Counted from the stretch's first letter, positions 8,871-18,257 are shown. The stretch is 64,000 bases of DNA from Pseudomonas sp. UMAB-08 (GCF_900095225.1 NZ_LT607416.1:110976-174975), one strand, 5' to 3'. The notes: generated from the sequence alone by a model not told the origin. Translations and numbers: made by a program.

Positions 8871-10400
8871 TCAAGTGACAAGAGGGTCGCGATGGGAGGT
8901 CCATGATCCACACTCCACACGATTGCGACCTTTGCGTTTTGCTTGATACAGCGCCTGATCGGCAATGCGGGTCAAGGTGCTCAGTGTGTCGCCGGGGCGC
9001 ATCACATGAGAGACGACGCCGATGCTGACGGTGATGGCGTGTTCGTCATTGGCAAAGCGCGGCAGGGCCTCGATCGCAGCCCTGATGGCTTCGGCGATGA
9101 CCTGCGCGCCTTCGAGCGGTGTGTCGGCCAGTACCACGGAAAACTCTTCGCCGCCATAACGCGCCGCAAGGTCTCCAGGGCGGCGAATACGGCCAAGAAT
9201 AGTCGCCGCCACCGTACGCAGGGCCTCGTCGCCACCATGATGACCGTGGCGGTCGTTGAACGTCTTGAAGTTGTCGACATCAATCATCAGCAGCGACAGC
9301 GGCTGCCCTGAACGTAACCCTCGCGCCCATTCGGTTTTCAGTACCTGATCGAGCCGGCGACGATTGGCCAGGCCGGTCAAACCGTCGGTCGCAGCCAAGT
9401 GGGCCAAGCCATGTTCGGCACGCTGGCGCAAACGCAGTTCGCGGCGCAGCAGAAACGTCAGCCATAAAATGCCGAAACACAAGATACTGGTAGCGCTGCC
9501 CACCAATAAGGTCGTGCGCTTCCAGGCGGCATACACCTCTTCCACTGATTGACCAACGACCACGATCAGCGGCAAATCGCCGACTCGCGAAAAGGTGTAC
9601 AGACGCTCTTTGTTGTCCAGCGAGGACACACTGGTAAAGTGACCACTGCCTTCTTTGAGAGAGCGCTTGAAGTTGGCTTTCTGACTGAAATCCTCCCCGG
9701 TCAGGTTCTTGCCATCCAGCACCGGTTGTCGCGCCAGCATGATGCCGTGGGTATTGAGCAGGTTCACGTTGCTGTCCTTGCCGATATTCAGGCCTTTGAA
9801 CAGCTCATTGAAATACAGCAGCCGCATCGCCCCCGAGGCGATGCCAAGAAATTCGCCTTCAGGTGAAGACACGCGGCGACTGAAGCTGATGCACCAGTCC
9901 GGGTCGCCCAGGCGCATCTTGAACGGATCGCTGACCAGTAGGCCCAACGATGGGTTATCCCGGTGCGCCCGGAAGTGAGTACGGTCAGCAAAGTTGCCGG
10001 CTCTGGGGACGAGCGAAGTAGAGTCAGCAAGAATGTCGCCATTCTTGTCCAATAACAGTAAATCACCTTTGTAGGGCGCAGCTGTGGAGCGGTCGAACAG
10101 CATCAGATGACGCATCTGTGGCGGGATGGTCATGATCCCCGGAAGCTGCCATGCGGCAATCATGCCCTGAATGGACGTGTCGTACAGCTCGGCGTTGCGC
10201 TGCACGTCGGCATCGATCAACTGCACGATATTGGACGCCGCGCGGGCGGCAATTTCTGTCGCGCTGTCGCGTTCGCGAAACAGCAGTGACGTGACGATCA
10301 CAAGAATAGCGAGCACCGCAAAGGTGCTGCCGAAAATCAGGATGATTTCGGGCCTGGACCACTTTCCTGGCGTTGCATGCAATGTAAAGGTTGGGTTCAT
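8871..10400 (-). CDS. Membrane diguanylate cyclase (dCACHE-like sensor + GGDEF)
   Basis: 509-residue inner-membrane enzyme predicted to make c-di-GMP. TM1 at about 18-41, a periplasmic double-Cache-like sensor to about 290, TM2 at about 297-320, then a GGDEF domain. The active-site motif is GGEEF (416-420), which is catalytically competent, and an RPGD inhibitory I-site lies five residues before it, so product feedback is expected. The ligand is unknown. No partner gene is adjacent. The MSHA pilus ATPase encoded elsewhere in the window is a plausible downstream reader of c-di-GMP, but no direct link can be shown. Confidence 0.93.
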   Translation of the reverse strand: MNPTFTLHATPGKWSRPEIILIFGSTFAVLAILVIVTSLLFRERDSATEIAARAASNIVQLIDADVQRNAELYDTSIQGMIAAWQLPGIMTIPPQMRHLMLFDRSTAAPYKGDLLLLDKNGDILADSTSLVPRAGNFADRTHFRAHRDNPSLGLLVSDPFKMRLGDPDWCISFSRRVSSPEGEFLGIASGAMRLLYFNELFKGLNIGKDSNVNLLNTHGIMLARQPVLDGKNLTGEDFSQKANFKRSLKEGSGHFTSVSSLDNKERLYTFSRVGDLPLIVVVGQSVEEVYAAWKRTTLLVGSATSILCFGILWLTFLLRRELRLRQRAEHGLAHLAATDGLTGLANRRRLDQVLKTEWARGLRSGQPLSLLMIDVDNFKTFNDRHGHHGGDEALRTVAATILGRIRRPGDLAARYGGEEFSVVLADTPLEGAQVIAEAIRAAIEALPRFANDEHAITVSIGVVSHVMRPGDTLSTLTRIADQALYQAKRKGRNRVECGSWTSHRDPLVT

Positions 10401-10514
10401 GACCGGAATTCTATGGAAATAAAACGCTGTAAATAATTTAACGTACTGATTTAAAAGACAATAATTAGTTTAAGTAAGGTTTTTTTGACACCTGAGTAGA
10501 ACGTATTTAACACC

Positions 10515-10534
10515 TTATACCTTAGGGGGGTATC
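10515..10534. promoter_or_regulatory. FrmR/CsoR-type operator-like palindrome
   Basis: TTATACCTTAGGGGGGTATC, read on the minus strand as GATACCCCCCTAAGGTATAA, resembles the TATAC...GGGGGG...GTATA sites bound by the DUF156 (FrmR/RcnR/CsoR) repressors that sense formaldehyde or metals. It lies about 115 bp before the diguanylate cyclase start. No DUF156 gene is in the window, so assignment rests only on the motif. Confidence 0.3.
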
Positions 10535-10691
10535 AACGTGCTCTCTCTAACAATTGTTACAAGTCTGACATGTCTTGATAGCGCATACGATCAGTCTTCA
10601 TGCTGAACTCACATGTTGTGCAGGGGGCGGGGCGGGATTCAGGTGGGCTGGAGAGCCGAGGGACGCAGCCACTGCAGCGCAAAATGGTACG

Positions 10692-10724
10692 CAAAAAAAA
10701 AGCCACTGATAGCAGTGGCTTTTA
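10692..10724 (-). terminator. Terminator of the small exported-protein gene
   Basis: AGCCACTG / CAGTGGCT stem with a 4-nt loop. On the minus strand it is followed by a run of nine T residues, on the plus strand by four, so it mainly ends the 10786-11016 transcript. Confidence 0.9.
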
Positions 10725-10785
10725 AAGAACGGTCGATCAAATGGGGCATTTGATCGACTGTCGAGGGAAACGTTTTTACAGTCGA

Positions 10786-11016
10786 TTAGCCCTTTTGAGC
10801 GTTATCGGAAGTGCCACGATCTACCGATTTTTCCAGAGATTGCTCGTTGTTCGGTGTCTTTGCGGTCATTTCTGCTCGGGTTTGGGCTTGTTCAACAGAC
10901 GCCTGACGTGCGGCTTTCTGTGAAACAAAGGACTGCGACTCTTCTGCAGACGCTTGACCGGACAACAGGAACGAAGACAATACGAAAACGCTGGCAATAC
11001 CCATACTGGTGGACAT
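10786..11016 (-). CDS. Small exported protein of unknown function
   Basis: 76-residue protein with a clear Sec signal peptide (MSTSMGIASVFVLSSFLLSG then QASA-EES), leaving a mature periplasmic peptide of about 50 residues rich in Gln, Glu, Ala and Ser and without cysteines. The ATG at 11016 has AAGG 8 nt upstream; a TTG 24 bases earlier is in frame but less likely. Not recognised as a named family. It follows the sensor kinase gene on the same strand after 193 bp and has its own terminator, so it is probably a separate unit, possibly part of the same regulon. Confidence 0.75.
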   Translation of the reverse strand: MSTSMGIASVFVLSSFLLSGQASAEESQSFVSQKAARQASVEQAQTRAEMTAKTPNNEQSLEKSVDRGTSDNAQKG

Positions 11017-11209
11017 TTTTGAGACCTTCTTGCTAGGCAAGTGCTAATTAAGTGCGACAAAAATATAGGTCAGACGAAGTTCGAAAAAGAGGCATGTACT
11101 CAAAGGACTTTTGTCATTCTGGTAACAAAGTGCGGCACGAATTTTAACGTGTCGGCGGGGATAGCAAGTTTTCGGGAGCAGGGACGTCTGCAATGAAGAG
11201 GGCAATGCT

Positions 11210-12574
11210 TCAGCGCGGAAGGTTGATGCCGAAGGTATTGACGCCTTGCTGGCTGTGCACGAAAACGGTCCCGCCGTGCATCAGGGCGATGGCTTTGACG
11301 ATGGCCAGGCCCAACCCGTGGTTGGCGCCGCTGTTGCTGCGTGAAGCGTCGACGCGATAGAAGCGTTCAAAGAGCATAGGCAAGTGTTCGCTGGCTATTT
11401 CTGCGCCGGGGTTGGCCACGCCGATGCAGACATGGTCGTCCTGGGCCTGAATGTCGACCCGGATCACTTGCCCTGGTTCGGTGTGTTGCACGGCGTTGTG
11501 CAGCAGGTTGATCAGCGCCCGTCGCAGGTGGGCTTTTTCGATACGCACGCTGGCGTCGCCCTGGACCTCGACCCGCACGTGGGCGTCTTCGAGGATGAAG
11601 TCCAGATAATCAAGGGCGGTGGCGACTTCTTTGGCCAGTGAGGTGGACGTCAATTCGGTGGCCTTGCTGCCTTGGTCGGCGCTGGCCAGAAACAGCATGT
11701 CGTTGATGATCGACCTCAATCGCTCAAGCTCTTCCAGGTTCGATTGCAACACTTCGAAGTAATGCTCGGCTGAGCGTCCACGGGTCAGCGCCACTTGAGT
11801 TTGACCGATCAGGTTGGTCAGCGGCGAGCGCAGTTCATGGGCGACATCGGCGTTGAAGGATTCGAGCCTTGAGTAGGCTTGCTCGACTCGCTCCAGCGTC
11901 GAATTGAATGAGCTGACGAACTGGTCCAGTTCAGGCGGTAGGGACGACAATTGCAGGCGGCCAGACAGGCGTGGGGGCGCCAGTTTCCGAGCTTCCAGCG
12001 ATAGGCTGACCAAGGGTTTCAAACCGATGCGTGCGACCCAGTAACCCAGCACTGAAGCGAGCACGATGCCGGCGGCCGCGAGGCCGATCAAGGCGATCAG
12101 CAGCGAGTGCTGGGTCTGCCAGAAAGTTTCGGTATCGATTGCAATCAAAAACCGTAGCGGCGGGCGTTGATCCTGTGCCGGGAACTGGCTGACCAGTACT
12201 TTGAACGGGAACTCATGGCCGGCCAGTGCCATGTCGCGCATGCCCGGCGGGCCCTTGGCGAACTGGCGGATTGCGGCATCCGGGTTTCCGAATTCATAGG
12301 TCGGGTTGTCGCTGACGACCCAGAAGCGGATGCGTTTGTCTTCTTCGCTGAGCAGTTTGAGTTTGGCGCTGATCTTCGCCCAATGCTCGGGAGTGCCAAA
12401 TCGGGTAACGGCGGATTCGAGCACGCTGTAGCGCGCTTCCACCTCGGCGGCGGGCAACTGGCCCAGGCCTTTTTCGACTTGCAGGTAAAGGGCCCAGCCG
12501 ATCAGCAGAAACACCAGCATTGCGACCAGCGCAAACAGGCTGCTCAGGCGCAGGGCAATGGAATTAGTTGCCAC
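11210..12574 (-). CDS. Sensor histidine kinase, heavy-metal (CusS/CopS) type
   Basis: 454-residue membrane kinase. TM1 at 10-30, a periplasmic sensor of about 125 residues, TM2 at 158-182, HAMP, H-box with phosphorylatable H247 (FNADVAHELRSPLTN), N-box NLLHNAVQHT and G-boxes near the C-terminus. It starts with GTG at 12574, preceded by GGAG, overlapping the response-regulator gene by 11 bp; the frame upstream of this is only the shadow of that gene. The overall build is that of the heavy-metal sensor kinase group, but the partner pump looks like a multidrug-type RND, so the stimulus may not be a metal. Confidence 0.9.
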   Translation of the reverse strand: MATNSIALRLSSLFALVAMLVFLLIGWALYLQVEKGLGQLPAAEVEARYSVLESAVTRFGTPEHWAKISAKLKLLSEEDKRIRFWVVSDNPTYEFGNPDAAIRQFAKGPPGMRDMALAGHEFPFKVLVSQFPAQDQRPPLRFLIAIDTETFWQTQHSLLIALIGLAAAGIVLASVLGYWVARIGLKPLVSLSLEARKLAPPRLSGRLQLSSLPPELDQFVSSFNSTLERVEQAYSRLESFNADVAHELRSPLTNLIGQTQVALTRGRSAEHYFEVLQSNLEELERLRSIINDMLFLASADQGSKATELTSTSLAKEVATALDYLDFILEDAHVRVEVQGDASVRIEKAHLRRALINLLHNAVQHTEPGQVIRVDIQAQDDHVCIGVANPGAEIASEHLPMLFERFYRVDASRSNSGANHGLGLAIVKAIALMHGGTVFVHSQQGVNTFGINLPR

Positions 12575-13241
12575 TGCGGTTCTCCAGCACATAGCCCATG
12601 CCGCGAATGGTGTGCAGCAGTTTCTGCTCGAACGGCCCATCCAGTTTGGCGCGCAGGCGTTTGATCGCAACTTCGACGACGTTCGCATCGCTGTCGAAAT
12701 TGATATCCCAGACCATCTCGGCAATTGAGGTTTTCGAGAGGATCTGACCTTGGCGGCGAGCCAGCACGCTGAGCAGGGAAAACTCCTTGGCGGTCAGGTC
12801 CAGGCGCATCCCGGCGCGTGTGGCCTTGCGGCTGATCAGGTCGATCCAGAGGTCGGCGATGCTGATCTGTACCGGCTCATGGCCGCTACTGCGTCGGGTC
12901 AACGCTTGCAGGCGTGCGACCAGTTCGAGAAAAGAGAAGGGTTTGCCCAGGTAATCGTCCGCGCCTTCGCGCAAGCCGCGAATGCGGTCGTCGACGTTTT
13001 CGCGAGCGGTGAGCATGATCACCGGTGTCTGCTTTCGCGCGCGCAACGCACGTAACACCCCGAACCCGTCCAGGCCCGGCAGCATGACGTCGAGAATGAT
13101 CACCGCGTAGTCACTTTCCAGCCCCAGGTGCAGGCCCTCGATGCCATCGCGGGCCAGATCCACGGTGTAGCCCTGTTCGGTCAAGCCCCGGTGCAGGTAG
13201 TCGGCGGTTTTCTCTTCATCTTCGATAATCAGCACACGCAT
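12564..13241 (-). CDS. OmpR-family response regulator (CusR/CopR type)
   Basis: 225 residues: receiver domain with D51 as phosphoacceptor (VIILDVMLPGLDGF) and conserved acidic IEDEE near the N-terminus, then a winged-helix DNA-binding domain (RRQGQILSKTSIAEMVWD and VEVAIKRLRAKLD). Closest by eye to heavy-metal response regulators. It follows the RND gene by 10 bp and overlaps the kinase gene, so pump and regulator share one operon and probably autoregulate. Confidence 0.92.
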   Translation of the reverse strand: MRVLIIEDEEKTADYLHRGLTEQGYTVDLARDGIEGLHLGLESDYAVIILDVMLPGLDGFGVLRALRARKQTPVIMLTARENVDDRIRGLREGADDYLGKPFSFLELVARLQALTRRSSGHEPVQISIADLWIDLISRKATRAGMRLDLTAKEFSLLSVLARRQGQILSKTSIAEMVWDINFDSDANVVEVAIKRLRAKLDGPFEQKLLHTIRGMGYVLENRSGN

Positions 13242-13251
13242 GGGGCGACAC

Positions 13252-16200
13252 TCACTTGTCTATGGCCAGAGCCGTTGCGGGGTCAGGCGCAGGGTGTGGC
13301 GGGCGCCGATGGAACAGCCGCTCTAGCTGCAGGTAGATCACCGGCGTGGTGAACAGAGTCAACGCTTGGCTGACGACTAACCCTCCGACCACCGCAATCC
13401 CCAAAGGTTGGCGTAACTCCGCGCCGACGCCGTAACCGAGCATCAGCGGCAAGGCGCCGAGCAGGGCCGCGAGCGTGGTCATGATGATCGGTCGGAAGCG
13501 CGTCAGGCAGGCTTCATAAATAGCGTCTTGTGGGCTGAGCCCTCGATTGCGCTGGGCATCCAGGGCGAAATCGACCAACAGGATACCGTTTTTCTTGACG
13601 ATACCGATCAGCAGCACGATGCCGATAAGCGCCATGATCGAGAAGTCCTGGCCCAGCAGCCAGAGCAGCAACAGTGCGCCGATCCCTGCGGAGGGCAGGG
13701 TCGAGATGATGGTCAGGGGGTGGACGAAGCTTTCATACAGCACACCAAGGATGATGTACACCGCCACCAGAGCTGCCAGGACCAGCCACGGCTGGTTGGC
13801 CAATGAGCTCTGGAACGCCTGCGCCGCCCCCTGGAACGAGCCGATGATTGCTGCGGGCATGGCGATGTCGCTCTTGGCCTTGTCGAGCATCAGCACCGCA
13901 TCGCCCAGCGCCACGCCGGGGGCGAGGTTGAAGGACAGATTGGCGGCCGGGAACATGCCGTCATGGCTGATGGACAGGGGACCAACGCTCGGTGGGTCGA
14001 CCTTGGCCAGAGCCGACAGCGGGACCATTTCGCCACTGAGCGGTGAGCGCAGATAGAAATAATTCAGGCTCTCGGCCTTGCCGCGTTGCTCGGTATCGAG
14101 TTCAAGGATGACCTTGTACTGGTTGATGTCGGTCTGGTATTCGCTAATCTGCCGTTGGCCGAACGCATCGTACAGCGCCTGGTCGACGTCACTGGTCGTC
14201 AGGCCAAAGCGCGCAGCGGCGCTGCGGTCGATGCTGATGTGGGTGATGCTGCCACCCAGTTGAAGATCGTTGGACAGGTCACGGAAGGCCGGGTTTTCCC
14301 GGAGCTTTTCGGTCAGGCGCTGGGTCCAGGTATTGAGGAGCTGACCGTCATTGCTCTTGAGCACGTACTGGTATTGGCTTCGACTCGGGCCGGAGCTGAG
14401 GTTGATGTCTTGCCCGGCGCGCAGGTACAGGACGATGCCCGGCACTGTTGCCAGTTTCGGCCGTATGCGGTCGATGAACTCGCTGACCGATACATCGCGA
14501 TCGCTGCGATCTTTGAGGGCAATCCAGAAACGTCCGTTGGCGATGGTCTGGTTGCTGCCGGTCACCCCCACCGAATGAGAAAATGCCTGGACCGCCGGGT
14601 CTTCGCCGACGATTTTGGCTATCGCCAAGTGCTTCTCAACCATGTCAGGGTAGGAAATATCGGCGGCGGCTTCGCTGGTGCCGAGCACGAAAGCGGTGTC
14701 CTGGACCGGGAAAAAGCCTTTGGGGATGACGATGTAACCGGCGACTGCCAGCACCAGTGTCATGCCGAAAATCCCCATCATCACGCGCTGGTGAGCCAGT
14801 GCCTTGCGCAGACCTCGTTCGTACAGCGCCAATAAGCGCTCGCCGAAGCCCGGTTTGGCATCTGGATCATGCTTGGGGGCGCGCATGAACAAGGCTGCGA
14901 GGGTGGGTGCCAGGGTCAGCGAGACCACTACCGAAATCAGAATGGTCGCGGTGGCGGTGAGGGCGAACTCCTTGAACAGCCGCCCGACCACGCCGCCCAT
15001 GAACAGCAGCGGGATGAACGCGGCCACCAGCGAGAAACTGATCGACACGACGGTGAAGCCGATTTCCCCGGCGCCCTTGATCGCGGCTTCGCGCATGCCG
15101 TCGCCTGCTTCGAGGTGGCGGTGAATATTCTCGACCACCACAATCGCATCATCGACCACGAACCCTACGGCCACGACAATCGCCACCAGTGTCAGGTTGT
15201 TCAGGCTGAAACCGAACAGGTACATCATCGCGAAACTGGCCACCAACGACACGCCCAGGACGCTGCTGACGATCAGGGTTGCTGATAACTGGCGCAGGAA
15301 CAGGGCCATGACCGCGACCACTAACAGCACGGCGATCAGCAGGGTTATTTCCACTTCATGCAACGACGCTCGAATGGTTTTGGTCCGGTCGTTGAGCACT
15401 GACACTTCCACCGACGCCGGCAGCATTTCCTGCAAGCGCGGTAACTCGCGCTGAATGCGATCCACGGTCTCGACGATGTTCGCCCCCGGCTGACGGAAGA
15501 CCACCAGGTTGACCCCCTGTTGATCGCCGGACCAGGCTTTGACGTAAGCGTTCTCCGCACCGTTGATCACCGTGGCGACATCTTTGAGGTGAACCGGCGC
15601 GCCGTCTTTGTAGGACACAATCAGTTGCGCGTAATCCTCGGGTTGGAACAGCTGATCGTTGGCAGAGAGCGTCGAGACACTGTCCTTGCCATACAGCGCG
15701 CCTTTGGCCAGGTTCAAGCTGGTGTGTTGCAGCGCCACGCGCACGTCGGCCAGGGTCAGGCCCAAGGCCGCGAGTTTCTCCGGCGCGGCCTGAACCCGGA
15801 TTGCGGGGCGTTGTTGCCCGGTAATGTTGACCAGGCCGACACCGTCGATCTGGCTGAGCTGGCGTGCGAGCAAGGACTCGGTGATGTCACTGAGTTCGGT
15901 GCCGGGCATCAGGTTTGAGCTGACGCTGAGGATTAACACCGGGCTGTCGGCCGGGTTGACCTTGCGCCAGGTCGGCAAGTTGGGCATGTCTGCGGGCAGC
16001 CTGCCCGCAGCGGTGTTGATGGCCGCCTGGACTTCCTGGGCGGCGGTGTCGATGCTTTTGCCGAGGGTGAATTGCAGCGTCAGATTGGTCGAACCCAATG
16101 CGCTGCTTGAGGTCATTTGTGTCATGCCGGGAATAGCGCTGAACTGCACCTCCAGCGGGGTCGCGACCGAGGAGGCCATGGTTTCCGGGCTGGCGCCTGG

Positions 16201-16365
16201 CAGGGAGGCGGCGACCTGGATAGTCGGGAACTCAGCCTCTGGCAACGGCGCGACAGGCAGGCGCGGGAAGGCAATCAGGCCCAGCAACACCCCTGCAAAC
16301 GTCAGCAGCAAGGTGGCGACCGGATGATCAATGCACCACGCCGATACCGACCCTCGGCCTTTCAT
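13252..16365 (-). CDS. RND efflux pump, inner-membrane subunit (MdtB/MdtC-like HAE1)
   Basis: 1037-residue proton-driven RND transporter, the usual length, with 12 predicted membrane segments and two large periplasmic loops. The N-terminus (CIDHPVATLLLT...FPRLPVAPLPE.EFP) is MdtB/C-like. The TM4 proton-relay aspartates are D405-D406 in VGFVVDDAIVVVENIHR. Heavy-metal (CusA) signature residues are not obvious, which favours drug or detergent export. It overlaps the adaptor gene by 4 bp. No outer-membrane factor is encoded nearby, so it must borrow a TolC/OprM-type channel from elsewhere. Confidence 0.93.
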   Translation of the reverse strand: MKGRGSVSAWCIDHPVATLLLTFAGVLLGLIAFPRLPVAPLPEAEFPTIQVAASLPGASPETMASSVATPLEVQFSAIPGMTQMTSSSALGSTNLTLQFTLGKSIDTAAQEVQAAINTAAGRLPADMPNLPTWRKVNPADSPVLILSVSSNLMPGTELSDITESLLARQLSQIDGVGLVNITGQQRPAIRVQAAPEKLAALGLTLADVRVALQHTSLNLAKGALYGKDSVSTLSANDQLFQPEDYAQLIVSYKDGAPVHLKDVATVINGAENAYVKAWSGDQQGVNLVVFRQPGANIVETVDRIQRELPRLQEMLPASVEVSVLNDRTKTIRASLHEVEITLLIAVLLVVAVMALFLRQLSATLIVSSVLGVSLVASFAMMYLFGFSLNNLTLVAIVVAVGFVVDDAIVVVENIHRHLEAGDGMREAAIKGAGEIGFTVVSISFSLVAAFIPLLFMGGVVGRLFKEFALTATATILISVVVSLTLAPTLAALFMRAPKHDPDAKPGFGERLLALYERGLRKALAHQRVMMGIFGMTLVLAVAGYIVIPKGFFPVQDTAFVLGTSEAAADISYPDMVEKHLAIAKIVGEDPAVQAFSHSVGVTGSNQTIANGRFWIALKDRSDRDVSVSEFIDRIRPKLATVPGIVLYLRAGQDINLSSGPSRSQYQYVLKSNDGQLLNTWTQRLTEKLRENPAFRDLSNDLQLGGSITHISIDRSAAARFGLTTSDVDQALYDAFGQRQISEYQTDINQYKVILELDTEQRGKAESLNYFYLRSPLSGEMVPLSALAKVDPPSVGPLSISHDGMFPAANLSFNLAPGVALGDAVLMLDKAKSDIAMPAAIIGSFQGAAQAFQSSLANQPWLVLAALVAVYIILGVLYESFVHPLTIISTLPSAGIGALLLLWLLGQDFSIMALIGIVLLIGIVKKNGILLVDFALDAQRNRGLSPQDAIYEACLTRFRPIIMTTLAALLGALPLMLGYGVGAELRQPLGIAVVGGLVVSQALTLFTTPVIYLQLERLFHRRPPHPAPDPATALAIDK

Positions 16366-17522
16366 CGTGCGGTCTCCATCGCGGTGTCTGGTCCGTCAAT
16401 GGGCGGTGCGGTGATTACCTCCACGCGCGCGCCAGGTTTAAGCCGGGATTGGCCGTCGCTGACCAGTACATCACCGGCCTTGGGACCTTTGATCAGGGTC
16501 AATTCACTGTCTTGATACACCACTTGCACCGGCACCACTTCGACCTTGTTGCCGTTCACGCGGTAGGCGAAGTGCTGATCAACGCCACGCTGGACCACTT
16601 GCGGCGGTACTTTCAACGCATCCCGGTCAATGGCCGTCTGGATCTTGATGGTCACCAGCTGGCCGGGCCAGAGTTTCTCCGTGGGATTGTTGAATTCGGC
16701 TTTGGCGCGAATGGTGCCGGTGTTGGCAGTCACCTGATTATCGATCAGGGTCAATTTGCCCTCGCCCAACAACGTGCCGTTATCGGTATTGCCTATGTAG
16801 GCCTGGACAGTCGCTGGCGTGCTGCCGTGGACCAGTGTCTGTAAGGTTGGAAGCATCTGTTGCGGTAAAGAAAACTCGACGGCAATCGGGTCGATCTGGG
16901 TCACGGAGAACAGACCTTGAGCGTCGCTGACGCGCAGGAAGTTACCTTCATCGACGTTGCGGATACCGACGCGCCCGGTCACCGGTGAGCGTATCTGCGT
17001 GTAGGACAACTGCACTTGTGCGGCCTCGATCGACGCCTGATTGCCTAGCGCAGTGGCCTGAAGCTGATGGACCAGCGCTTGTTGCTGGTCGAACGTCTGC
17101 TTGGAAATACCGTTGTCCGTCGTCAGCAAGCGATAGCGTTTCAAATCGATTTGCGCGACGTCCAGTTGTGCCTGGCTTTGTCCCAACTGAGCCTGAGCCT
17201 GAGCCAGCGTCGCACGAATCGAACGGTCATCGATGGTCGCCAGCAGGTCGCCGGCTTTGACTTGCTGACCTTCCTTGACCAGCAGTTTGGTCAGGATGCC
17301 ATCGACTTGGGGGCGAACGATGACACTGTGCAGCGAGAGCACTGAACCGATGCCGGTGACATAGCGCGGTACATCCTCCTTGACCACGCTGATGACCCGG
17401 ACTGGAATCGCCGTCGGCGCTGATACTTTTGCCGGGGCAGGACGGGTCAGGCTCCAACTGGCGAGCGCGATGAGCGCAACGATGGCGCTGGCGGCGATTG
17501 CGGTTCGGGTCTGTTTACGCAT
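16362..17522 (-). CDS. RND efflux periplasmic adaptor (MdtA-like membrane fusion protein)
   Basis: 386 residues: N-terminal membrane anchor (about 8-28), barrel-sandwich/lipoyl half motifs (VRPQVDGILTKLLVKEGQQV and QIRSPVTGRVGIRNVDEGN), alpha-hairpin between them, beta-barrel and membrane-proximal domains after about 210. It bridges the RND pump to an outer-membrane channel. First gene of the adaptor-pump-regulator-sensor operon; the stop overlaps the pump start (ATGA). Confidence 0.92.
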   Translation of the reverse strand: MRKQTRTAIAASAIVALIALASWSLTRPAPAKVSAPTAIPVRVISVVKEDVPRYVTGIGSVLSLHSVIVRPQVDGILTKLLVKEGQQVKAGDLLATIDDRSIRATLAQAQAQLGQSQAQLDVAQIDLKRYRLLTTDNGISKQTFDQQQALVHQLQATALGNQASIEAAQVQLSYTQIRSPVTGRVGIRNVDEGNFLRVSDAQGLFSVTQIDPIAVEFSLPQQMLPTLQTLVHGSTPATVQAYIGNTDNGTLLGEGKLTLIDNQVTANTGTIRAKAEFNNPTEKLWPGQLVTIKIQTAIDRDALKVPPQVVQRGVDQHFAYRVNGNKVEVVPVQVVYQDSELTLIKGPKAGDVLVSDGQSRLKPGARVEVITAPPIDGPDTAMETAR

Positions 17523-17909
17523 GCAGGGAAGGCGCCGGGCAAGTCAAAGGGAAGGACAGGGATGAGAGGAGGCGCCTGGTGCAGGCTTTCGTCATCGTCA
17601 GTGTCAGCCCCTTCTTTATAGCCTGCCAACCCGGTCAGCAAAATGACGGCTAACTGACAGAATGGACAGCTAGCGCCGTAGGCAGGCTTCGCCTCTCTGT
17701 TCTGCGCGTCTGCGCGCGGACGGTCTATTAAAGAAAAGATGAGCGTTGACGATAATAAATAATAGGCATCAGGTGCCTGTTTGATATGATCGGCTGAAAG
17801 GTTGGTGAAAGAAACCCGAGGAAAGTTCTTACTTATAGTTTTGAATACCCGGGTGAGTTCTTTTTTTCAGCGTTGTTTATTGATGTGAAACGCCGCACGG
17901 AGTCCTGCA
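17523..17909. other. Divergent intergenic region between efflux operon and fimbrial cluster
   Basis: 387 bp without a supportable gene. It must hold the efflux-operon promoter (minus) and that of the first fimbrial gene (plus). TGAC/GTCA-type repeats cluster at 17590-17606 and 17643-17660, a layout compatible with tandem OmpR-family regulator sites, but they are too degenerate to call firmly. Confidence 0.5.
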
Positions 17910-18257
17910 ATGAACGGTAGCTCGGTCAGGTGTATGTTGTTTTCGGTCGTGGTGTTTACCTTCAGCGCCGGGGCATCAGCCAACGGTGGCGTTATCCACT
18001 TCAGCGGGCAGGTGGTCAATACTGGATGTGCGGTCCAGCCACTGTCTGAAAGCCCCTATTTTAAGGCGCTGCAGCCGATTCGGGTCACATCGGAAATCAC
18101 CCTTGCCGTGGACACTTATCGGAATGCCTGCAGTGGTGATGTCATTCCATTCAATACTGCATTCACGGCACTTTCCTCTTCAGGTGCGGTGGAGGGTACA
18201 GGGTTGTCTCTGGACAAAGAGTCCAGGGTCGGGGTGGTTACGTTGACCTACCAGTAG
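17910..18257 (+). CDS. Small fimbrial-like secreted protein
   Basis: 115 residues with a signal peptide (cleavage near GASA-NGG). The mature start GGVIHFSGQVVNTGCAV is the typical opening of type-1 pilins (first strand and first cysteine), and the second cysteine appears in RNACSGD. The protein is shorter than a normal pilin subunit (about 150-180), yet it ends with VGVVTLTYQ, like the final pilin strand, so it may be a minimal or internally shortened subunit. GGAG precedes the ATG. It sits 334 bp before the major pilin gene. Confidence 0.75.
   Translation: MNGSSVRCMLFSVVVFTFSAGASANGGVIHFSGQVVNTGCAVQPLSESPYFKALQPIRVTSEITLAVDTYRNACSGDVIPFNTAFTALSSSGAVEGTGLSLDKESRVGVVTLTYQ

Larger units (their letters stand above)
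10401..10785. other. Intergenic region upstream of the diguanylate cyclase
   Basis: 385 bp without a supportable gene. The left part is AT-rich and should hold the promoter of the cyclase; it contains a G6-centred palindrome at 10515-10534. The right part holds the terminator of the small exported-protein gene. Confidence 0.7.

Noticed and set aside
17590..17660. TGAC/GTCA repeats as a response-regulator box for the efflux operon
   Set aside because: Spacing and sequence are too irregular to define a site; mentioned only in the intergenic description.
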